Source of the DNA: Sporisorium sorghi
Lineage: Eukaryota > Basidiomycota > Ustilaginomycetes > Ustilaginales > Ustilaginaceae
Assembly: GCA_023212695.1 (NCBI GenBank)
Contig: JALCCG010000187.1
Span: 1 to 41,985, forward strand
Direction: 5' to 3'
Length of the DNA: 41,985 bases
The notes beneath the pieces are model-generated. The model did no database searches. It worked only from the letters and a program-made list of their open reading frames with translations, and was not told the DNA's origin. The number at the start of each line of letters is the position of its first letter. Within the stretch, counting starts at the first letter, position 1. Below are positions 28,417 through 37,330 of this stretch, piece by piece. Position numbers and translations under genes: made by a program.

Positions 28417-28450
28417 CGATCGGCTCACGATCCGCACCATCTAGCCCATC

Positions 28451-31087
28451 ATGGACGCAAATCAGCTCTTGACAAATACCCTCTCCCCCGATCAGGCCAT
28501 CCGTACCGATGCCGAACAGAAGCTCGAGGCTGCTGCCCGTGATAGCTACCCCATCTACATGAGCACCCTCGCCGCAGAGTTGGCCAACGAAGCATCTCCC
28601 TCGCATATCCGAACCGCTGCTGGTATCGCCGTCAAGAATGCACTCACCGCACGCGATCAGGCTAGGGTCGAAGAGTACACCGCAAGATGGACCAACTTGC
28701 CGCAAGCCAGCCGCGATGACATCAAGCAAAAAGTGCTCAGCACCCTCGGCAGTCAGGAGCACCGTGCAGGTACCGCTGCAGCTCAAGTGATTGCAGCCAT
28801 CGCTGCCATCGAGCTGCCCGTCGGTCTGTGGAACGAACTCATCTCGCAACTCTTGGGCGCCATGGGCGATGCCAGCAACATGCGTCTGCGACAAGCCGCT
28901 CTTCAGGCCATCGGTTTCACCTGCGAAGGCATCAGCTCCGACGTCTTGGCAGCACAGTCCAACGAGATCCTCACCGCCGTCATCCAGGGCGCACGCAAGG
29001 AGGAGCCATCTCCAGAGGTCCAGTTGGCTGCGCTTCAGGCGCTGTACAACTCGCTCGAATTTGTGCGTGCCAACTTTGACCGCGAGGGCGAACGAAACTA
29101 CATCATGCAGGTCGTCTGCGAAGCTACACAGAGCCCCAACATGCCCGTCAAGGTCGCCGCCTACGAATGCTTGGTGCGCATCATGCAGCTCTACTACGAC
29201 AAGATGCGCTTCTACATGGAGCAGGCCCTCTTTGGTCTTACGGTGCTCGGTATGCGCGACTCGGAGCCCAAGGTGGCGTTGCAGGCTGTCGAGTTCTGGT
29301 CCACCGTGTGCGACGAAGAGATCGAGCTGGCTCTCGAGGCGGAGGAGGCCGCCGAGTTTGGCGAGGAGCCCGAGCGCGCGTGCTACAACTTTGCCCGCAT
29401 CGCTCTGCCAGACATTGTGCCTGTGCTGCTCGAGCTGCTCAAGACCCAGGACGAGGACGCTGACGAAGACGAGTGGGACGTTTCAAAGGCTGCTGGCACC
29501 TGCGTCGGCCTTCTGGCTCAGGTGGTCGGCGACGACATTGTGCGCTTGGCAGTTCCCTTTGTCGAAGGCAACATCAAGAACCCCGACTGGCACGCGCGTG
29601 AAGCCGCCGTCATGTGCTTCGGTTCCATCATGGAAGGCCCCGACCGCAAGACGCTCGCTCCTTTGGTCGAGTCGGCGCTGCCAACCATCATCGAGATGCT
29701 CCGCGACGAGAGCATCGCCGTCAAGGATACTGCTGCATGGACGCTCGGACGCATTTCAGACCTCTGCTGCGATTCGATCAAGACCGACGTTCACCTGCCC
29801 GCACTCGTTCAGGCGCTCGTGCTTGGTCTGCAGGACGAGCCTCGCATCGTCACCAACTGCTGCTGGGCCATCATGAATCTGTCCGAGCAGCTCGGCGCCA
29901 ACGCCCAGTCCTACGACGACGCAGGCGAGCCCACCGACGCCGGCGCAGCTGCCACCACGCCGCTCTCGCCTTTCTTCGAGGGCATCGTCGGCAGCCTGCT
30001 CCAGGCCACTGGTCGCAACTCGAACGAGTCCAACAGCCGCACTTCGGCCTACGAGGCCTTGGCCAGCTCCGTCACCCACTGCGCCGCCGACTGTCTCCAG
30101 CAGGCTAGCAACGTCTTGGTGCAGATCCTCGACCGACAGCAGCAGCTCAACCAGGTCGCCGGCCAGCTCGTCGGTATGGACGACCGCAACAACTGGGCTG
30201 AGCTGCAGGGCAACCTGTGCAGCGTCCTCATGGCGTGTGTCCGCCGACTCGGTCGCGAGACACTTCCACTGGGCGACCGCATCATGACCAACCTCTTGAC
30301 GCTCATCCAGAACGGCGGCAAGCAGCCCACGGTGCTCGAGGATGCCTTCTTCACCGTCGGTGCCGTGATCGCCGCGTTCGAGGCCGACTTTGAAAAGTAC
30401 CTCAGCGCTTTCCTGCCGTTCATGGTCGAGGGTCTGCGCAACCACGAAGAGTATCAGCTGTGCTCGATCAGCGTCGGGCTCATTGGCGACATTTGCCGTG
30501 CGCTGGGTGAGAGCTCGGCCAAGTACTGCGACGATTTCATGAGTGCGCTCTTTGCCAACCTGCAGTCGCCGCAGCTCAACCGCAGTGTCAAGCCGCCGAT
30601 TCTGTCGTGCTTTGGCGACATTGCCATGGCGATTGGCGCTGCGTTTGAAAAGTACCTGCAGATGGCCATGTCGGTGCTGCAGCAGGCGTCGCTGATCCAG
30701 ACGGTGGATCCGAACGACTACGATATGATCGACTACATCAACTCGTTGCGCGAGGGGATTTGCGAGGCGTACGTGGGCACGGTGTCGGGGTTGCGGGCGG
30801 GTAACCGGGTGGAGGCGCTGCAGCCGTACGTCGAGGGCATGTTTGCGTTCATTGCGCTTGTGGCGCAGGCGCAGACGCAGAGCCAGGCGTCCGAGCCGCT
30901 GATCCGCGGCGCGCTGGGCCTGCTGGGTGACATTGCGAGCGCGTACCCGAACGGCGAGCTCAAGGTGCTCCTGAGCGGCGCGTGGGTCGCCGAGTTCGTC
31001 AAGGCAGGCAGGGCACGCGGCCACGGCGCCGAGACCAGAAAGACCGCCGCATGGGCCAGAGAGATGGTCAAGAAGGCTACGAAGTAA
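28451..31087 (+). CDS. KAP95: Importin beta-1 (karyopherin Kap95)
   Basis: The protein has 878 residues in one exon, close to the family length of about 860-875. The N-terminal importin-beta domain (about 20-100, AEQKLEAAARDSYPIYMSTL) binds Ran-GTP. The rest is a superhelix of HEAT repeats. Family-typical stretches include MGDASNMRLRQAALQAIGFTCEGI, NPDWHAREAAVMCFGSIMEGPD, VKDTAAWTLGRISDLCCDSI and DEPRIVTNCCWAIMNLSEQ. The acidic loop DEDADEDEWDV (about 337-347) is also a hallmark. It imports cargo with importin alpha through the nuclear pore. The start is set by the ATG after the AAGC repeat. The next gene (TrpC) is convergent. Confidence 0.96.
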   Translation: MDANQLLTNTLSPDQAIRTDAEQKLEAAARDSYPIYMSTLAAELANEASPSHIRTAAGIAVKNALTARDQARVEEYTARWTNLPQASRDDIKQKVLSTLGSQEHRAGTAAAQVIAAIAAIELPVGLWNELISQLLGAMGDASNMRLRQAALQAIGFTCEGISSDVLAAQSNEILTAVIQGARKEEPSPEVQLAALQALYNSLEFVRANFDREGERNYIMQVVCEATQSPNMPVKVAAYECLVRIMQLYYDKMRFYMEQALFGLTVLGMRDSEPKVALQAVEFWSTVCDEEIELALEAEEAAEFGEEPERACYNFARIALPDIVPVLLELLKTQDEDADEDEWDVSKAAGTCVGLLAQVVGDDIVRLAVPFVEGNIKNPDWHAREAAVMCFGSIMEGPDRKTLAPLVESALPTIIEMLRDESIAVKDTAAWTLGRISDLCCDSIKTDVHLPALVQALVLGLQDEPRIVTNCCWAIMNLSEQLGANAQSYDDAGEPTDAGAAATTPLSPFFEGIVGSLLQATGRNSNESNSRTSAYEALASSVTHCAADCLQQASNVLVQILDRQQQLNQVAGQLVGMDDRNNWAELQGNLCSVLMACVRRLGRETLPLGDRIMTNLLTLIQNGGKQPTVLEDAFFTVGAVIAAFEADFEKYLSAFLPFMVEGLRNHEEYQLCSISVGLIGDICRALGESSAKYCDDFMSALFANLQSPQLNRSVKPPILSCFGDIAMAIGAAFEKYLQMAMSVLQQASLIQTVDPNDYDMIDYINSLREGICEAYVGTVSGLRAGNRVEALQPYVEGMFAFIALVAQAQTQSQASEPLIRGALGLLGDIASAYPNGELKVLLSGAWVAEFVKAGRARGHGAETRKTAAWAREMVKKATK

Positions 31088-31146
31088 AAATCTTTCCCGA
31101 CAGGGCGGCTCCAACAGCTGCTCTCACCCCCCCAATGTCTCACAGG

Positions 31147-31180
<34 letters not shown>

Positions 31181-31497
31181 CTTAACACTCGATGCTCCAC
31201 CACTTCGCCATGCATGTATACAAATACCCTCTTCACTCCCCTCCCCTTCAGCATTCCAAACCATGTCCCACAGCTCCTCTTGGAACATTTCTCCTTCACC
31301 CCGTCACAATGCATTTTAATAGGTAAGTTCTCGCGCATACAGCTGTCTTTGTCGTTCTGTCAAAATCAAACAAGTTTTGGTCTCTCACTCAAAAAATTGT
31401 GCTCCGGATCCGCTTGCGCTGTGAACGTGTGTTGAGAAGCGGTCGAACGGTGTATGATTGCAAAACGACAATGAACGAAAAAAAGTTGAGAGGAGCT
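31088..31497. other. Convergent 3' region of KAP95 and trpC
   Basis: These 410 bp hold both 3' UTRs. A CA microsatellite of about 15 units (31148-31178) lies 60 bp past the KAP95 stop. No gene is seen. Confidence 0.55.
31148..31178. repeat. CA microsatellite
   Basis: About fifteen CA units lie in the KAP95 3' flank. Confidence 0.88.
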
Positions 31498-33993
31498 TTA
31501 AACGGCAGCACTGCGAGCAGCTGCGATGAAAGCCTTGATCTTGGCGAGATCCTTCTTGCCGTCCGTCTCGACGCCGGAGCTGGTATCCACGGCGAACGGC
31601 TGGGCGGTCTTGATCGCCTGCGCGACATTCTCCGCCGTCAGCCCGCCGGCCAACAGGATCGGCATGGGCCTAAGCGCCGACCCGCCAACCACACCGGGCA
31701 GCGCATCAGCCTCCCGGATCTGCTTAGCGACCGACCAGTCGAACGCAACGCCCGCCCCGCCGTCCCCACCGACCGCAGCGGTGTCCAGAGCGGCAATGTG
31801 GTGGTACCCGGGCCGGGCGACTTCGCGCAGCACGTCCTGCCCGACTTTGGCACCGGGACCGACGGAGAAGACGCGAATCACCAGCCGCCCGGGTAGGAAC
31901 TTGGCCCACTCGATGCCCTCGGAGCGACCGTGCAGCTGCACCACGTCGAGGTCGAGCCGCTCGGCGGTGGTGGCGACTTCGGCGAGCGGCTGGTCGCGGA
32001 ATACGCCGACGAGGAGCGGGCGGCGGCCTGCGCGCGAGCGCAGCTTTTTGACCGTGAGTGAGAACCAGTCTTCCGGGGTTACGCCGGCTTCGATCGAGCC
32101 TGCGACGGTGGCTGCGTCGAGGTGGGAGGAGGAGGAGGTGGAGGAGGGGAGAGCGCGGACGGCTTTGATGATCTCGCGCGCCTGGTCGAGCGATACGGTT
32201 CGCTTGGTGCCAGGCGCGAGGATCATACCGAGCATGTCGGCTCCAGCTTCGGCGGCAGTGAGTGCTGCTTCGACGCTCGACAGTCCGCAGATCTTGACGA
32301 GCGTGCCGTGCCCGACGACGGAACCGGGGACGGTCTCGCCCGCCGAGCTGGTCGAAGGCAAACCGAGCAGATCGTGGATGAAAGCACGCTTGTCCTTGGC
32401 ACGCATGAGCGCCTCGCCGACCAGCACGGCACCCACACCTTCCTTGAGGTACTTGGCCACATCGCTGCGCCCGCTGATCCCGCTCAGCGCACACAGAATG
32501 ACGCCGCCCTTGTTGGCAGCATCCGCAAGTCGCGACGTCGTGTCCATGTCCACATTAAAGTCGTGCAGGTTGCGGTTGTTGACGCCGACCACCTTTGCGC
32601 CCAGCTTAATGGCGCGCGTCATCTCGTCTGGATTGTTGACCTCGACCAACGGCTCCATGCCGAGGCTGAGACTGTAGTCGTACAGCTGCTTGAGGTGTTC
32701 GTCGGTGAGCATGGCGACGATGAGCAGCACCGTGTCGGCACCAGCGAGGCGTGCTTCAGCGATCTGGTAGGTGTCGACGATGAAGTCCTTCCTCAGGATG
32801 GCGGGGCGGTCAGGCAGGTGGTCGACGGCGCGCCTTGCGAGCGAGAGGTCGTGGACGGTACCCTTGAACCACTTTGGCTCGGTGAGGACGCTGATGACGC
32901 TGGCGCCACCGCGTGCGTATGCGAGTGCCTGAGCGCCAGCGTGGGCAGTGGGGTCGATGTCGCCCTTGCTGGGACTGGCGCGCTTCATCTCGGCCATGAC
33001 GCCGGGCAGGCCGCGAGAGGCGTGACGCTGGAGTCGCTCGGGGAAGTTGATGAGCGGAGGCGCGAGGTGCAACGAGAGGGCAATGTCGAGGTCGCGCTGA
33101 GAGAAGCCTGGGATGGCTTTGGTGGCAGCGATGTCCTTGAGTCGCTGCACGTGGATTCTCTCGAGGATGGTGCCGACGCTACCCGTAGCAGCTGCAGCGG
33201 GAGGTTGAGCGCCGTTGGCAGCAGCAGCAGCAGCGCCCGGAGCAGCCATGGCGAGGACGGGCTCGGTGGTGCTTTCGGCACGCTCGATGGCAGCAGCATC
33301 GACCTTGGCTTGCGGGTTGGCATCCCAGGTGCCTCCGGTCCAGCTGAGGAAGTTGACCATCATCTCACGGCCACCGACGCTGAGGATGCTCTCCGGGTGG
33401 TACTGGACGGCCTCGACGGTATAGCGAGTGTGACGGATGCCCATGACGACACCACTCTCGGTCTTGGAGGTGACGACGAGCTCCTTGGGCAGACTGGGCA
33501 GCTGAGCGGCGAGACTGTGGTAGCGTGTGCCCACCACACCGTGAGCCGGCAGACCAGCGTAAAGACCCTTGCCATCGTGAGCGATCTCGGAGGTCTTGCC
33601 GTGAACGATCTCGCCGGCAAACTCGACGACACCAGTGTAGGCAGAGTAGATGGACTGCAAGCCCATGCAGACGCCGAGGATGGGGATCTTGCCGGCAAAG
33701 TGCTTGATGCAAGGGATCGAGATGCCCGAGTCGTGGAGCGGATGACCGGGGCCGGGGCTGATGACGATGTTGGCTGGGTTGAGAGCCTCAATCTCCTCGA
33801 GAGTGACCTTGTCGTTGCGGTATACGACGAGGTCTGCACCGGCTTCAGCGAGGAATTGGACGACGTTGTAGGTGAAGCTGTCGTAGTTGTCGATCAGCAC
33901 GGTCTTGCCCTTTGCGGCGCGAGAGCCGGTGCCGATGGCTTGGGGCTGCACATTAGAAGCGACGGAGACGAGTCCTTCGGTGGGAATCGACAT
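31498..33993 (-). CDS. trpC: Trifunctional tryptophan enzyme (GATase-IGPS-PRAI)
   Basis: The protein has 831 residues from the ATG at 33993; the frame stays open 21 codons upstream, but MSIPTEG is the natural start. Domain 1 (about 30-220) is the glutamine amidotransferase of anthranilate synthase, with nucleophile C109 in GVCMGLQ and H199/E201 in YHPES. Domain 2 (about 275-545) is indole-3-glycerol-phosphate synthase, with EMKRASPSKG (E335, K337) and LRKDFIVD. Domain 3 (about 565-831) is phosphoribosylanthranilate isomerase, with KICGL (C569), DVVQLHG and LLAGGLTAENV. An Ala/Pro-rich linker (245-272) joins domains 1 and 2. This fusion is standard in filamentous fungi. Domain 1 supplies ammonia to a separate TrpE subunit, while domains 2 and 3 convert phosphoribosylanthranilate to indole-glycerol phosphate. 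Confidence 0.96.
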   Translation of the reverse strand: MSIPTEGLVSVASNVQPQAIGTGSRAAKGKTVLIDNYDSFTYNVVQFLAEAGADLVVYRNDKVTLEEIEALNPANIVISPGPGHPLHDSGISIPCIKHFAGKIPILGVCMGLQSIYSAYTGVVEFAGEIVHGKTSEIAHDGKGLYAGLPAHGVVGTRYHSLAAQLPSLPKELVVTSKTESGVVMGIRHTRYTVEAVQYHPESILSVGGREMMVNFLSWTGGTWDANPQAKVDAAAIERAESTTEPVLAMAAPGAAAAAANGAQPPAAAATGSVGTILERIHVQRLKDIAATKAIPGFSQRDLDIALSLHLAPPLINFPERLQRHASRGLPGVMAEMKRASPSKGDIDPTAHAGAQALAYARGGASVISVLTEPKWFKGTVHDLSLARRAVDHLPDRPAILRKDFIVDTYQIAEARLAGADTVLLIVAMLTDEHLKQLYDYSLSLGMEPLVEVNNPDEMTRAIKLGAKVVGVNNRNLHDFNVDMDTTSRLADAANKGGVILCALSGISGRSDVAKYLKEGVGAVLVGEALMRAKDKRAFIHDLLGLPSTSSAGETVPGSVVGHGTLVKICGLSSVEAALTAAEAGADMLGMILAPGTKRTVSLDQAREIIKAVRALPSSTSSSSHLDAATVAGSIEAGVTPEDWFSLTVKKLRSRAGRRPLLVGVFRDQPLAEVATTAERLDLDVVQLHGRSEGIEWAKFLPGRLVIRVFSVGPGAKVGQDVLREVARPGYHHIAALDTAAVGGDGGAGVAFDWSVAKQIREADALPGVVGGSALRPMPILLAGGLTAENVAQAIKTAQPFAVDTSSGVETDGKKDLAKIKAFIAAARSAAV

Positions 33994-34864
33994 GGTGGTG
34001 TGTATAGTATAAGTGCCGACGAGTTGAGAGTGAGATGGAGAGAGAGGGAAAGGCAAGGCCTGAGCCTGACTTTATACGATTCAAATGCGGGCAGTACAGC
34101 CTGTCGGAGAGCGCCGTTGCTTGTCAGCCAGTGCAAAGTGACAACGCACAGGTCAAGAGCTGTGTGGGTTCAGTGCAGCCGTGTGTGTGATCCAGTGGGG
34201 ACCGCTCTGGACCACAGTTGCAAAGGTTAGGTGGGCGAGTGAGTGACACGAAAGAGGGGACGAGACGAGACGAGAGAAGGAAAGATGAGACTTCGGTGGG
34301 TCCGAGTCGACGAGTCGAAGGGTCTGTGCCAGAATCAACTTGACTTTCTTTTTTTTTTTTTTTTTTTTTTTTTCTTCTTTTTCCTTCTCAAAAAAAGAAG
34401 GCAGCACGCCACTCTCAGTGACTCGCATCGGTATGTCCGCAAAAGAACCCCGAACCCCTTTGTGATTTCTTCTCACGGTGGACCGACACTTGTGGTTAAC
34501 TTAGCGTGCATTGCAGTCATGCCACATCGACAGTCGGAACGAGGAGGCCGAATCGATTGCACAACAGCACAAAAGAAAGCAACTCACAATCCCACGCCGC
34601 CAACCACTGCTGAGGACCCCACCGCGCTGCCACCGTGCAGTATCCGCGGCAACGCATTCGTTGCTCAGTACTCATCGGTTGCCGGTTTCACGCCTCAGCG
34701 GTATCGTGCCTACGTTGGAGCCTATTGACGTTGTTACACACAGGTTCGACTTTGCCGCGAATGGCTTGTTGCAAGTGTAAAAAAGAATTTCAAGCTGAAC
34801 CTTGATTAGAGCGATAGAGCGATAGAGCAAGACACTTGGTCGACACGGGGGAGGCCGAATCCTA
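33994..34864. other. Spacer between trpC and CCP1
   Basis: This 871-bp region holds the trpC promoter and leader and, at its right end, the 3' UTR of the peroxidase gene. A T25 run (34349-34373) is present. I found no GCN4-type TGACTC site that I would defend as a regulatory element, and no gene. Confidence 0.5.
34349..34373. repeat. T25 homopolymer
   Basis: A run of 25 T lies about 355 bp upstream of the trpC start codon. On the trpC strand it reads as poly-A. Confidence 0.85.
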
Positions 34865-36055
34865 TTACTTGGCGTTCTCCTGCTCGGCAGAGGTGGCAAA
34901 CTCAAACGGCTTGCCACCGTCCAGCTTGGTCTCGAAAGCCTTAAAGTTCTCAGCGGGAACACCGAGCTCGAGCAGCTTAGCAAAAGCAGCACGGAAGTCG
35001 TTGAAGAACTCGTCCTCGCTCTTGGCGTAGCGCTCAACGTGCTTCTTGAACGAAGCGTCCTGCACCAGAGCCATGTCGGTCATGAGCATCATCAGGCTCT
35101 TGGTCGACTTGTCCTCAAACTGAGGAGGGCCGTTCCACTTTCGCAGGTTCCACTTCTCGTTCATGAGCAGGTTGAAGTACTCGTTGGTGAACGACGTGGG
35201 CGCGAACGTCCAGGGGCCATCGAAGCCCGATCGGTCCGTGTGGCATCGACCGAGAGCGTGCGCACCCGAGAGAGCAACAATCTCCTGGTCGTTGAAGCCC
35301 ATCTTGTAGAAGATGTAGCGCAGGTGGTCTGAGCCCTTGTCGCCGTCGGGCAGTCGGCCATCGGGAGTGCACTTGTCGGCAGTAGCATCCTTGCGGCCAG
35401 GGCGCCAGGGGATCTTGGGGCCGCCCATCTCCTGGATGGCAGCGACACCACCCAGCGTCCACAGGTCGGAGTAGGTGATCCAGGGGAACTTCTGGTGGAT
35501 CTTCTCCATAAAGTCGCGCGCGACACCCAGACCGGCGTTGGCGCCGTGCTCCGACTCGGGGGCGAAGCGCATCGTGGCACCGTTCGAGCCGCCCGTGTTG
35601 CTGTGCTTGTCGTACGTGCCCGAAGCGTGCCATGCCAGACGCACCAGCACGGGACCGTACGAGCCGTCGTCGTACTCGGGCTTCGACTCGAGCTGCTCGG
35701 CGATGGCGTTGTACACGGCCTGGTAGTCGGCCTTGGAGTGCGCGCTGGTGGCGGCACCTACCGAGCCCTTGGAGCCCGAGAGCTTGTTGGCACCGTCGGG
35801 ACCGACACCGAGGATCGACCTCTTGTCATCCTGGCCAAAGGCGAGGAAAGCACCACCGGCAACAGCAGCGATGGCGACCGAGGTGAGCAGAACCTTGCTG
35901 GTCGACGAGCTCGACGAGGGCTGCGGACGAGGAGGCGAGCCAGGAGCAGGGCTGCTGTAGTGGCGAACGCTCGAGCGAATCGAGGGACGAGCAAAGTTGC
36001 GAGCGCCGGCGCGCAAGGGCTGCGCAACGCGAAGACCAGTGCGAAGGGAGGCCAT
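34865..36055 (-). CDS. CCP1: Mitochondrial cytochrome c peroxidase
   Basis: The protein has 396 residues from the ATG at 36055. The frame is open 36 codons further upstream, but [17 protein letters not shown] begins a good mitochondrial presequence. An Arg/Ser-rich targeting region (1-50) and a hydrophobic sorting segment (55-73) suggest delivery to the intermembrane space. The peroxidase domain follows. Distal residues are R139, W142 and H143 ([12 protein letters not shown]). The proximal haem ligand is H266 ([11 protein letters not shown]). The radical-site Trp is W282 (GPWTFAP), paired with D327 (MTDMALVQD). All catalytic residues are present. It reduces hydrogen peroxide with electrons from cytochrome c. 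It diverges from SEC24. Confidence 0.95.
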   Translation of the reverse strand: MASLRTGLRVAQPLRAGARNFARPSIRSSVRHYSSPAPGSPPRPQPSSSSSTSKVLLTSVAIAAVAGGAFLAFGQDDKRSILGVGPDGANKLSGSKGSVGAATSAHSKADYQAVYNAIAEQLESKPEYDDGSYGPVLVRLAWHASGTYDKHSNTGGSNGATMRFAPESEHGANAGLGVARDFMEKIHQKFPWITYSDLWTLGGVAAIQEMGGPKIPWRPGRKDATADKCTPDGRLPDGDKGSDHLRYIFYKMGFNDQEIVALSGAHALGRCHTDRSGFDGPWTFAPTSFTNEYFNLLMNEKWNLRKWNGPPQFEDKSTKSLMMLMTDMALVQDASFKKHVERYAKSEDEFFNDFRAAFAKLLELGVPAENFKAFETKLDGGKPFEFATSAEQENAK

Positions 36056-36798
36056 TTTCGGTTTTGAGGATAAGCAAGTAGGAAGGGAAAGGATGTGGTG
36101 GTAGAGAAGAGGAAAGGGCGACTCGACTGACAAGCTGCCAAGCGAGAGCAGCTCAGAAGCCAACCGTGGAAGGAAAGCCTTGGATCGCCGACTGAGGCCG
36201 TGTCCCTTGCCCCTGGCTTTGCCTGTACCACCAAGTCGCTGTGCGCGAAATTGTGGGTCTCTCTAACTATCGCGTCAACCCTGGCCGCCACATGCCCATG
36301 CCCTCAGAGATGCTGGTTCGATCAGACCTCCTCAAAGGACGCTCCTATCCTCTCACAGGTCACTCGGATCCTATGTCTCTAGCAAGGCAAGACGTGCTCA
36401 AGCTGTTGTAATGCTCAGAATCCTCCATATCAATGACGCTGGTATCGAGCTCTAGAACAAGCGACGAGCCGGAACGACCTTATCTTCCGGATCCGATTCT
36501 TCGATTTCTTCAAGGCTCGGTTGAGGGAATTGGCGGGTGTACTGACTGTAGCTGGTTACAGCCGCCTTGCAATTTGTCAGCTGTCGCTGTCTCTGCCTCT
36601 CAACGTGCTCCGAGAAAAAGGATCGCTGGCGCGTGCGTCTGTGAAAGAAGACAGAAAAAGAAAAAAAAAAAAGAAAAAAAGAAAAACATTCGCGTCCGAG
36701 CGGCACCGAGTCGCCGACAAGCTGCACCTCGTTCGCCGTTGACCGCGCTCAGCGTCCAATCGCAATCCATCTTTTCGGCCTTCAGATCGCAAAAAAAT

Positions 36799-36830
<32 letters not shown>

Positions 36831-37330
36831 TCATTCAAGAATGTTACGCTTTCAAAGGGTGACAACGTTGAATGGCAAAAATCGCGTCTCGCACGACATG
36901 TTTTTCAGAGACCAACAGACAAGCTCGGGCCGCTCAAAAAGCGCGTTGCTCTTCTAGCTCGGTGAGCTGGAAGCACGGCCAGCCAAAGGGGCGGGACTGT
37001 GACTGCCAGCGCCAGTGCACGGCCGAAGAGCGCCAACTTCATTTCCTTGGTTTCCCTTTGTCTTGCGTGTCACCGACTCTTCTTCTCTTCGCACCGTCCA
37101 CCATCTACATCGCACTTCTCCACTCTGGACATCCTACTGGTCGCGCACGATTGCAGCTCGTTCGTCCTCCTCGTATCCCTGGTCCAACTATCGAGGCTGC
37201 CATCGAAGCAGCGCGGCCGCGTCCATCAAGCGCAGTGTATCGACGCGACATCAAAAAGGCGTGTCTCACTTTTCTCGCCGTGGCCGCCTCTCCCTAGACG
37301 ACCTCTCCTCTTCTCATCTTTCTGCACGCA
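36056..37330. promoter_or_regulatory. Divergent promoter region, CCP1 / SEC24
   Basis: This is a 1.27-kb region between divergent start codons. It contains an A-rich GA-interrupted tract (36655-36687) and an A/T tract with an A20-plus run (36791-36830). The last 250 bp are CT-rich and look like the SEC24 leader. Small open frames around 36433-37297 are low complexity and are not credible. Confidence 0.5.
36791..36830. repeat. A-rich tract
   Basis: A 40-nt tract of A with three short T interruptions ends in an uninterrupted A run of more than 20. A second A/G tract is at 36655-36687. Confidence 0.85.

Larger units (their letters stand above)
27191..28450. other. Gap-containing spacer upstream of KAP95
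   Basis: This 1.26-kb region starts with a GCATC-type short repeat and two very long C runs that end in nine N. It then has a C26/A12 tract and ordinary sequence, a T18 run (27820-27837), a CA microsatellite (28079-28098) and an AAGC repeat. Translations of the C runs as poly-Gly are artefacts. The sequence between 27540 and 27810 has no credible gene. Confidence 0.6.

Noticed and set aside
32122..34230. 702-codon plus-strand frame opposite trpC
   Set aside because: The minus strand encodes an intact trifunctional tryptophan enzyme with all catalytic motifs; the plus frame is a codon-bias shadow.
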